NCBI GenBank assembly: GCA_947652115.1
Contig: OX393562.1
Location: forward strand, 22,325,432-22,389,431
DNA length: 64,000 bases
DNA from: Blastomussa wellsi
Taxonomy: Eukaryota; Cnidaria; Anthozoa; Scleractinia; Plerogyridae
Direction of reading: 5' to 3'
The notes beneath the pieces were generated by a model. That model had not been told where the DNA came from. It saw only the letters and a program-made list of their open reading frames with translations, and made no database searches. Of this stretch, positions 37,701-47,300 are shown one piece after another. Each line of letters starts with the position of its first letter. Within the stretch, counting starts at the first letter, position 1. The position numbers and the translations under genes were made by a program.

Positions 37701-38105
37701 AACTGTGCTGTGCACGCCAATGATGGTACGTTCGCGAACTTCAAACCTGTGACTTTTGACCCCCGCCTCCCCGTGGATTACCTAAAGTTCGGTGCATACT
37801 TGAGAAATCGAATGATATGACATTCGGCTTACCGTGAACATTACAACACATTGCTCACCTGTCGCAGGATTTCTTGTCTCATAAACTTTCCTTCCCTCGG
37901 GTTTAACCCATTTTCCGTTCACGAAATGTCCGAAGTCTCTTCCATGTTCGTTCAACCACGAGTTGACGCTGCTGGCGGCTTCGGGAGCTGGGCCGTACTC
38001 TAAACTCTCAAAAATCTGAGATATGGTGGGATCCTTGTTTAGTTTTGCTGGTCCAGTCGATTTCCCCGAGGTAGAAGTTTGAGTTTCGGTGCGAGTCGAG
38101 GACAT
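26382..38105 (-). CDS. ALDH16A1: Aldehyde dehydrogenase 16 family member A1 (11 coding exons)
   Basis: Aldehyde dehydrogenase-superfamily protein with a complete N-terminal ALDH domain and a shortened second one. Exons: 38105-37859, 36631-36341, 35035-34758, 34359-34207, 33903-33607, 32749-32507, 31390-31215, 30409-30242, 29058-28854, 27694-27509, 26681-26382. All introns are GT-AG and phases join into 847 residues plus TGA (human about 800). Domain 1 shows PWNFP near 192-196, FTGSTEVG near 267, ELGGKSP with Glu291 and [10 protein letters not shown] with Cys325; Glu and Cys are 34 apart, as in classical ALDHs, so the general base and nucleophile are both present. Mammalian ALDH16A1 lacks that cysteine and is considered non-catalytic. 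Domain 2 (about 565-847) has no catalytic cysteine but keeps the family hallmarks [20 protein letters not shown] and the C-terminal LWLPMGD-like motif (MWLPMGD). The start chosen is Met at 38105; an in-frame Met 11 codons upstream (38138) is possible. Introns are rich in transposon remnants. Confidence 0.95.
27752..28275. repeat. Foldback element in ALDH16A1 intron 9
   Basis: The left arm (TTTTGCAACAAATGGTCACA through CGCCATGCTGGAGGG, 27758-27807) is repeated inverted at about 28213-28266 (CCCTCCAGCATGGCG ... TTTGTTGCAAAA). The interior holds a (TAG)n microsatellite. Its left end is about 60 bp from the acceptor of exon 10. Confidence 0.7.
27907..27932. repeat. (TAG)n trinucleotide microsatellite
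   Basis: About eight uninterrupted TAG repeats inside the foldback element in ALDH16A1 intron 9. Confidence 0.9.
28507..28735. mobile_element. Inverted pair of Penelope-like tails
   Basis: Two copies of the Penelope-like tail (TTTTATCAACTGGGTTGATA, GGCCACCGTAAAGAG, GCTGACGTTTCG) meet head to head at about 28,585 and form a near-perfect hairpin. The right arm continues into ATACTTCCCACCGACGCAGC, as in the copies at 43525 and 44338. It lies in ALDH16A1 intron 9, between exons 9 and 10. Confidence 0.8.
29430..30224. mobile_element. Non-autonomous DNA transposon in ALDH16A1 intron 8
   Basis: Terminal inverted repeats of about 28 bp: TACTGTAAAGACTCCTGTAT with AAGCCGCACC on the left, and GGTGCGGCTTATACACGAGT with CTTTATGGTA on the right. 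A second internal GGTGCGGCTTATAC occurs at 29,490. TA at both ends could be the target duplication. No transposase frame. The right end is only 17 bp from the donor of exon 8 (GT at 30241-30240). Confidence 0.8.
31951..32330. mobile_element. Foldback MITE, full-length copy (ALDH16A1 intron 6)
   Basis: Ends are inverted GTTAAAACAAAAGAAATCA and TGATTTCCTTTATTTTAAC. The arms include GTGGTTTGGAAATG, GATTGAGAAGATACATCAAA and CAGTGTTTCATCACATTTCC with their complements, meeting near 32,140. GTAA flanks both ends and may be the target duplication. Relatives lie at 32345-32497, 47876-48203 and 51559-51786. Confidence 0.82.
32345..32497. mobile_element. Foldback MITE, core-only copy
   Basis: Contains the central palindrome of the family (GAGAAGATATATCAAACCCT ... 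GATGAAACACTGTCTCTCGT) without the outer arms. It sits 14 bp after the full copy and ends about 10 bp from the splice donor of ALDH16A1 exon 6 (GT at 32506-32505). Confidence 0.75.
35100..35984. mobile_element. Long foldback element in ALDH16A1 intron 2
   Basis: 885-bp element with ends TACACCGAATGCAAATATGG and inverted CCATATTTGCATTCGGTGTA. Arms of roughly 130-160 bp continue through CTCGCTTTCATGCGACTCGT and AGTCTTGCTTCG. TA at both ends may be the target site. A 188-codon minus-strand frame (35640-35074), in the same direction as ALDH16A1, spans the interior and one arm. I recognise no domain in it; it could be captured host sequence or chance. The right edge of intron 2 (exon 3 at 35035) is 64 bp away. 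Confidence 0.8.
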
Positions 38106-39432
38106 TGTAGTTATTTTGTGACAAAGAAGAGCTGCCAATCACCGATCGAGCGCGCGCGTGGCAGAATGTCGAAAATAGCTTGAGGTCTGGTAGCTAGGCA
38201 TCAAATCGAGGGTTTGAAGGTTGGGGTGGAGGGTGGGTGTAGGCGCGTCGGACGGGGCATGGGTAAGGTTTCTATATGGCCGTACGTCATGATCAGTATT
38301 AGTGTACTTTTGAGGATTCTCTTACTCAACCCACACTTTTGGCCATTGGGCATTGATGCTTAGTTCATCTGTTCCTCCGGATGCTCCTGTTTTTTTCTTG
38401 CTGGCATGGAGGGGTGAATCAAAGAAGAATTTCAAAGAAATATTGTATTCGATGGTCACGCTTGTGCATGTAGCCCAATCACCCTGGAGCAAGACCCGAA
38501 ACTTAATGAGAATGATGCCGTGCCGCGGACTTTCGGTTTTAGAGGTGGAAAGAGGTCGCGACTCTTCGGCCTCTGGGGACGAGAATGACCCATTGCCTGG
38601 AACAGGCTAACGTGGCCCGTGAACGAATAGTTGAATTAGGCGTGATTCATGAGTCATCTTGTTCTGCATGACTTAATTTCTCATTTTTTGAGTCTTGTTT
38701 CCCGTTCTGTGGCCAAGTGGTTGGGTTTTGAACAGATGAAGCTAGTATCAGTTATTTTGTAGCGTGCAAGATCTGAACACCATACATGATATGGAACGTT
38801 AAAATAAAATTTCAGGGGTTTTTCGCCGGCTTCCGAGTAGATTCGAGTGTAACAGTCCGAGGGGAGCGTAAGGAGGGTCCGAAAACCGCAAAACCGCACA
38901 GAAATACGCCAAAAAACTGCAAACCGCATGGGATTTCTTTCCAAATGCCGAAACTGCACGTACATGGAGGCCACAATATGAAAGCTGACGTCAGCAAGAC
39001 TTGTGATATATTCTGATAACATTGCCGTTAACATTAAACATACCATCATAACGCCAACGGTATATTGTACTCCCGGGATTGTACTGCACTATTGTACTCT
39101 GTTTACTACCAACCAAATGCCGACCGTTCTAAAGTGTGTTATCACTGCAGACACTTTTTTCACCGAAAACCACGACTTAAAGGTTGTAATAACCGCAAAC
39201 CGCTTAGTGTTTTAAAACCGCAATACCGCGAGTTACAATAAAAATCACCGCAAAACCGCATCACCGCAAACCCTTACGCCCCCCCCCCCCCCCCCCAGTC
39301 CAAACCTGGATTCGCCTTGATTTTTGCGTGAATGTGAAAACAGTTTGGTTATTATTCGCGAAGGGTGAAAAGGCTAAATATTTTTACGTGATTTGATTTT
39401 GCAAGGGGTATAGGGAACCATCATAACACTAT

Positions 39433-39625
39433 TTAACAAATGGTAAACGCCATAGCATGTACTATTGAGTTATGGGTGCACGCGGGAGGTTGCTAAGCAC
39501 GAAAGAAGCGTAAGAGTCGTACGAGGCGATAGCCGAGTGCGACTCTAGCTTCTTGAGTGCTTAGCAAACCTCCCAAGTGCATCCGTAACTCAATAGTACA
39601 TGCTATGGCGTTTACCATTTGTTTT
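39433..39625. repeat. Near-perfect inverted repeat (foldback)
   Basis: Arms of about 80 bp: AACAAATGGTAAACGCCATA through GAGGTTGCTAAGCAC on the left, and GAGTGCTTAGCAAACCTC through TATGGCGTTTACCATTTGTT on the right. The loop near 39,520 is itself GC-rich and partly palindromic (CGTACGAGGCGATAGCC). Confidence 0.8.
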
Positions 39626-40914
39626 ATAACATAACACTGAGACATTGGGACAACAGAGCTGCTTTTATTGAGGTACATCGCAAAAAATGTTGGTGTAGTC
39701 TTACATGACAGGAGAAAATAAGCGCGCGAAAATTCATTCATGACAAGCGACTGCACACCAGCAACTCGATAAAGTTTAATCACGTTTCCTGAAATATCGA
39801 TCAAAATCCTCTTTCTAAGGTCTGTATCCAACAACCGGTGAAATAGTTCAATAAATTTATGAACAAACTCAGGGAAAAAAGTAGACAACCGTCCAAAGTT
39901 ATTAAAACACGAAGGACTGAATTTCACATCGATTCAGAGAATGAACCGTTGAAAACAATTTTCACATTTTGAATGGTGCATTCGCTGAAGCGCGCGCATT
40001 TGCACACACGTCAGCAGCATACACCCATGGGCAAATAGTAGATGCTGAATTGACCAATCAGAGCGCGCGCTTTGCTTTAGTTATGTTATAATACTAAATG
40101 GCCACTGAAAATTTAGGAAATCAAAATTCACGCGCTGACAAAAGCCGAGATAGCTTTAAGATGATTTCCGCAGAACTTTCGAGCAATAACGGCAAAAATA
40201 AAGTTACCAAAAACATAGCATGGTAATATTTTAAGTAAAGGTAAGAAGATCTTATCAAGATACAAGGTCTCAAGCTGACCCCGTGAGAGAAAATTGAACT
40301 TGAAGTTATCCATATTTCAATTAAAAGGGACCTTTCGCGTTAGTTGAAAACACAGTAACACACGCTTTTAGCATTCTTACGAGGTTTAACATTAAATTTC
40401 TCGAGAATACGTGGGGATTTAATCGCGGGGTCACCTAGAGAAAGGAATTACAGTGAGATGTTTTGAATAGTATTCAAAAAGTTACCGTGTTGTGAGTAGA
40501 TATTTCGTAAATAATTTTTGTACTTATTGCTCGAACTTTGAACGGAATCCGTCTTAATTACGTTTTGAACAACTGGGCCAGATTTCCCTGTTGCTATTAA
40601 ATCCTGGAGCTCCCTTATTTCTTAACAAGTCCCGCTAAACTGCACTAAACTTTGTCTTCAAGTCAAGCACACGCTACTTTACTTACGGGTTCTCCCCTAG
40701 CCTGGCTCCCCTCCCTACCCCATAACCATTGTAGCTTTAATATGTTCTCCTAACAGGTATCAGAGGGACTATTAGTACAGTCCACAAAAAACATTTGAAG
40801 TACTTCTTTTTTTAATTGGACTTTCTGGTCCTTAATTTGGTTCTCCTTTATGTTTCAGCGTGACAGACATCAAGCCACACAACAGCACTGAACGCAAATT
40901 AAACGTAAAATAAA

Positions 40915-41032
40915 TAACAATTATTCCATGAGCCCGCGTTGGATATGAAGTGATAAAATAACCAACGAGCGCGTAGCGCGAGTTGGTTATAATCACTTCA
41001 TATCCAACAAGGGCGAATGGAATAATTGTTTT
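40915..41032. repeat. Foldback repeat, ACAATTATTCCATGAG family copy 1
   Basis: Left arm ACAATTATTCCATGAG ... GCGTTGGATATGAAGTGAT; right arm ATCACTTCATATCCAAC ... GGAATAATTGTT. The loop is AACCAACGAGCGCGTAGCGC and its complement. A second copy with a different loop is at 53902-54019 in TTLL12 intron 4. Confidence 0.8.
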
Positions 41033-41626
41033 AGTAAATTCTCAAACCGGGTTTTGCCGCCGATTTTTATTTCCACAATTTTACAAAGCGTAAAATGAAA
41101 ACTTGACGCACTATTTTCCATATGACGTAGAACTCCAACTATTGGCTCATAGTCGGAGTTTTTTAGCCAATCAAAAAGCTAGAAATGCAATAGTCGGAGC
41201 TGAGAATATACTAACATCAAATAGACACCAAGCCATATTTGCGTCCTGGGGTGATACTTTTATTGGTTTTGGTCGCTATTTACACGAAATAAATTAAACA
41301 GAGAGACAAAGAAATGTAGCACGCTTCCAAATAAATTGAGCTTGATTTCATGAACCTTGCAGGATTAACTTTCTTTGCATGCGTCGATTAAAAAGATAAA
41401 CCAAATGTGGAGAGAAATGTTAACGGTAATGAGGTTGGTAGAATCATGACGAGAAAAAATGACATAACATCGTCAAATCAGTGCCGTACCCTGGGTGCGA
41501 GAGGCTTTTCCTGCAGGGTTATCGGTCCCAAAATATTCTGTATTTGACATTGTAACATGCATGTACATCGAAGATATCTATTAATGAAATTTATATAAAA
41601 TAGCATTTCTTGTGATGAGAGAAACT

Positions 41627-43534
41627 TCAGGCTAATTTCTCTACAGGCCATCCATTCGAATCCCCCAAGAATAGTAAACTAAAAATAAAGTTGAAGAAGT
41701 TTGGATGATAGAGGCACGCTCGCTCGCAATCAGGACAATAATTCACCTCGAGAACTTGAGGAACTATTTCGTTTGAACCTGCCAGAGGGAGAAAAAATAG
41801 AAAGCACAAATAAGAACACATTCAGACATCACAACATCTTAAGCCTTTACCCCATAAGGCAAATGGTCTTTTTCTGTAAATTAAAAAATATAAATCGGAT
41901 ATCCATGTATGATACACCATTTGGAAGGTGTTGATTAGAGAATTTCATAAAACACATTAACAAATAAAAAGAAAGTGAGAGCTTTGAAAGAAATGAGTCA
42001 AAATGTTAAAAAGTAAAGGATTAAAAAGTTGTATATATTAGGTATACCCCTCAACTATATGTTAATTTGCAGCTTTCAGTCCAGTGATTAATTTCAGATA
42101 TGTTGTATACCACATATGTATCAAACAAAAAAAAGTTTCAAACGTTACAGGGGTGGTCAATCAAGTCACAAATAGGGGGAGGTGCAATTTTACCCTTTCA
42201 AAATGCATATTTTTTCCAAGACAATTTTGGTGCCAAAAAATCAGATTAGTTGGACAAGTATTGACCAAGTTATGACATAATGTGCCATATGGCACTCTTA
42301 GGGGTTAAAGGGTTAATCAACTTAGACTTCTGGTTTTGTGGTGTCTCTGAAGCCTTGCTCACGCAAAAGGCAATGTTTCATCGTTTGTACGCTTTCCACC
42401 AATGACAGCCGTTTCAAATGAGAGGCGAATGCTCTCTCTCTCCCCCCTAACTAGACTCAAGTGACAAACTCCTGGTGTACTGCTGGGATTCGAGTTGTCG
42501 ATGAGTGTACATATATGGATAGAATTGATGGTTTAGGTTAAGCTTGGCCGAAAAAAAGAGAAAGGTCGGTCAGTAAAGGATATACGAGAATTTCCATCCT
42601 TCAGTTACATTACAAAAAACCAAACAAGAGGTTTCACAGCAAAATTACCATCGTCCGCCCATTTGATCATCAAGTCCACAGCATAAAATGCACGAGACTG
42701 CAAAAATAAACAACAAACACACAGCAAATTACACGCGTTGCACATTATCTTAGCCTAATTCTGTCAGTTACTTAACTCCAAACTGAACTGGGTGGGCTTT
42801 CGTCAGGAAAGGATGTGCATGACTCGACGATGTCCTTTGGGCTTCTGACCCGACTCGGTGTTCATATACGCACCTATGTATCATTTCCAATTTCACAACT
42901 AAAACATATGCCGGAGAAAGTAATTTAGACTTTATTGACTGATTGACGGGGAACGAAAAAGTGAGCGAGCGAGGAAAAAACCGAAGGGGGGCGGGAAGGA
43001 GTAGTAGATTCAGAAACTAACGCGCCGTCGCTCGCCCGCTTTTTCGTTCGCCCTGAATAGGTAGAGCCTACTGAAGGGCCTGGAACAGGCTAATGAAAAC
43101 TAATGTAATAGAAATCTGCAAGACCACTGCAACAAACCGATGAAAAGTGCCGGATCACTTGTAGACCTGGATCAGTAAATTATTCACAAAGCAAACTATA
43201 AACGGCAGGCTGATCCTGACGGCAAAAACGATGAAAAATAAACAAGAAAGATAAAACAGCTAATATATTTAAAAGAAATTTGCCCGATATTTCGGTTTGC
43301 AAGAGAAACCTTCCTCAGGGGCTGAACGAACAAAAAAATGTGACGATCTTTTCTTATTGAAAACTATGCAGATGTAATATCGGTCGTGCGAGCCTGGGAT
43401 TTTAGCTTTGGTGAGAAATTTCGTTTACTATAGCGGAACTCCCGCGCGCGCCTTTGGCGTGCGCGAGCAGAGCCCCATAGCTTAGAATTTTTGGTTAACC
43501 CATCGACCTGAAAAATATTGAATAGAGGGGGTAC

Positions 43535-43570
<36 letters not shown>

Positions 43571-44346
43571 GTATAACAATATAATTTGGTTTTATCAACT
43601 GGGTTGATAATGTCAATTGGCCACCGTAAAGAGATTAAATTGCTGACGTTTCGAGCGTTACGTGACTTTCCGTCCGTACGACCGTACGTATATGTACGTA
43701 CGCACGGATTAGCCCTGGGAACGAGTTTTGTGGCGACCCGCGTTTTTTGGCGGGAATCCATTTGTTATGCAAAGCGAAGCGTTGAGTTCTTTTACAAATT
43801 CCTAAAACGACAGCACAGTCAACGAATTTATTCAGGTATTTTTTGAAGTTCAAAACTTTGGAAAAAACATAGTACACTTATGTTACGTCAATGTCGGGAC
43901 ACAGGTGAGTTCACGTATTTAGTAACAAAAATGAATCCTTCTAGTTTTCGTGATTTAATGACACTGCATGACCTGTTTTTGTTGCATGCATTGCGAGACC
44001 TCCCAAACTGCCAAATGCATCATCTAGCGAGAACCAACTGCCGCTGCGAAATACAAATTGAATTCCAACAAATTTATTTGCAAGTCCTCTATTCACCGAA
44101 TAATAACTCGTAGAGACGTACAGATGAATTTGTGCACTGTAAAAGTTGTTCGAACTGTGGGAGTCATAATGATCATCAAGTTTATTGCAGAAATTTTTTT
44201 TTCATGTCTCTGAGGAACCCAATTTTTAGTGCAGCGACTGCAATACCACGATTCCAAGAAATTTTGACGCATCTCTCGTAACTTAAGAAAGAGGATGGCT
44301 ATTCTATATTATGTTGTAGTGCCGTTCCAGTATATAAAATAAATAG

Positions 44347-44391
<45 letters not shown>

Positions 44392-47300
44392 GTATAACGA
44401 TATAATTTGGTTTTATCAACTGGGTTGATAATGTGAATTGGCCACCGTAAAGAGATTCGAGAGCTGACGTTTCGAGCGTTAGCCCTTCGTCGGAGCGAAT
44501 CAGACGAATCCGCTGCTTGTTTTGCAAAATGGAAGCATAGTATTATTTAAAAGAATAAATGGGAGCTCCGCTTTTAGGCTTGCCTAAATCTAGGGGAAAT
44601 GAAGCAACGTGACAAACCTGTGAAAAGTGCTTTAAAGTCTTTGGTGGCGAATCAGAGACCGCCGCTTCAAACATCTCTCGGAACATTTTGAAAATCTTGC
44701 CCTGTAAATGCAATCGTAAAAGAAGTGTCAACAAACGCAAGTTAGACAATTTGGGGACAGCAAAAGTTGATCTCTTTAGTTATCCACTAATTAATTTCTT
44801 CGTTTAATGGCTTTAATTAGAAAACGCGACATCATCATCTGCACAGACTCAGGTTACAGGCGATGCTCGACACGTGAAGATGAAGCTGCCTCCTTGAGTA
44901 AACGATCCAGTAAATTTATACTCAGAATCCATAGGGAGGAGGCAAAATTCAACTCACAAAATAAAAATAAATCCCAAGGAAAGTACAGCCCATCTGACAA
45001 AATAAGTACAGGTATCTACCTCTACATCTGCCCATTTGTGCACAGGATATTGTTTTTCAAACATGGGTATAAACTCATGGTGATGCACCTATGAGAGAAA
45101 ACAGTCAATAATTAAAATTTACTTGCTAGCCAGAATGGAAGCCACAAGAGCCTATACAAGGGTTGAATAGTTAGGTGCGAGCAGAGAGAGTTCATAGTCG
45201 GAGCTAATTGTAACCCTAGCTCCCTTCCTAAAGTCGACTCTCCACTTCTCGCCTTTTCAACAAGCCGCACACTCGCACTGCGTTCTTGAACAACCATCGA
45301 TGAAACCTGTAGCCTGTTTCACCATGAAAAGGGGTTTCCATCAGTCAGTTCAGAAAGTCCATTGTCCCAATCATGATCGAAACAAGTATATTCTGAGCAT
45401 GACTTAAAATACCCCAAGAGGTCGGTACATTCGATACAAGCCAGACAAATACGGTAACATTGGCTTGAATTATCAATTTCATTTTGATTTGCATTCTGTG
45501 TCCAATAGGGAGGTACAAAATCGTTATTTCCACGGACAATTAACCAAGGCAAATCTGCCAATAAAGATACGAGACACACTACGAAACACCAACTTCTTTA
45601 ATTCCTTTTCGTTGTTGTTTGTTGTCGTTGTTGCCTTACCTGTTTTAACTGTTCATTGTCCTGGTAATTCATAACTGTAAAATGTTTTGAGTACTCATCA
45701 AACGAATCCAGTGAAAAAGGTCTTAAAGAGAACGAGGAAAAGATCAAATTGGAATTACAGGCTGTCATTGTTTATATGTAAGACGTTTACCCAAAAGGAA
45801 GACGTTACTTAAGATTGACCTGGACCAGATTAGTACACAATCACATACTTATTTTTACATGAAGGTCATTCCACACTTAGTTTTATTTCAAAAAAAGAAA
45901 GAAAATATTTTATTCCAAACATTGGGAATCGACCCGGGAAAATTCGAGTCAGTATACACTCATTAGGATACCAACTGGATGCAAGCTGCCAGAAAGCCAA
46001 TTTTTTCAATATTTATATTGCAAGCAAAATTGTATATCGTACATTACTGCCCAAACCACAAAGTGACAGCTACCCGCAAGCAAACGGGAGTGGAACTAAC
46101 CGGTAATGGTACTAACCACAAGTAAACTGGATGGAACTAACCCCAAGCAAACTGGGTTGGAACTAACGGGAACCAACCGACAACCGTATGATAATGATCT
46201 GCTGTTTTGGCCATTGTTATGTCATATAAATTATCATGAAATGTCTAATCTGGTCCCGGTCCTTGTTATGTAAGGTCTTCCTACCCAAAAGGCCCAAACA
46301 CATAAACGCTTCAAAACAAATGAACAAAAGGCCCAGGAAAAAATATACTTGTTGAAACACGGGTTTTCGTGATTGCCCTGCAGTATTAGCCCATATATTG
46401 AAGAAAAATGTGCTCTGGTATTCTTTGCCAAGTCCCCCAGAAGGTTCCATTGCCATTGCATAGGTTTTGAGGGAGATTGTCTACAGGAAAAAATGCTTTT
46501 CGAGTTCCATCCTAGGGTTCGGTAACTTAATGAACTAAGTAAGTAAGGAATATCCTTACTTACTTACACGATTAGTAGTTAAAGCAAAATACATGCTTGA
46601 GGGGTCGTGCGTTATCTTTAAAAATTACATACTTAACTAAGTTTAAAAATATCAAATAGTTTAAATAGTAGACACCAAAAACTTACACTAACATAAAATT
46701 TACATAAAATAAACTTTCTTAGAATGTCTAAGACCATATCTCTAGTCTTTGATTTAAAGGGCCGGAGTAACCTTAACAATTAAACCAACTGTAAACAGCT
46801 CAAGTCGGGGTCAGATTACGTCTTCAATTCAGGCTAAAGCATGCAAGTGACAGAAATAAAGAAAATCGCAATATTGATGTCTCATCAAATTCTCATAACC
46901 AAAATTCAAAGAAATGTATGGGCCGCAGAAGAGAGAATTTATGAATAGGCGGAATACTCACCGATTTGCAAATCTCAACCAGAACACTTTATCTGCATGG
47001 AGCACAAGCGGCTTAGCGGAGGAGATGAGCACCAGATAACGAATATCAAACTTTACAGGGCCTACATCTTCACGATGAAACAGAACTGGGTTCTCTATGT
47101 ATTTACAAGCAACCTGAAAAATGATGAAAATTCACCATTCAACTTTCGTAGCTAGGCAACTACATTGTCTATGCAGAATCTCGTGCTTGTTTCGGTATCT
47201 ATTTACTTTTTTAACTGTACAAATTCTTGCATGCTCATTGGCTAATATACTGGTTGTCGAAACATCAGTAACTGTCACCGTCCTTCTCAGGACTACATGT

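Larger units (their letters stand above)
38106..41626. other. Intergenic region between TTLL12 and ALDH16A1
   Basis: About 3.5 kb with no host gene recognised. It must hold the ALDH16A1 promoter (near 38.1 kb) and the TTLL12 3' untranslated region (near 41.6 kb). It includes a scrap of the Mutator-like MITE end at 38570-38588, a stretch rich in AAACCGCA words at 38,880-39,270 followed by a poly-C run, and two foldback elements listed separately. A 144-codon minus frame at 39927-39493 overlaps one foldback and matches nothing I know. Confidence 0.5.

Noticed and set aside
39493..39927. 144-codon minus-strand frame
   Set aside because: Part of it is one arm and the loop of a foldback repeat; nothing recognisable in the rest.
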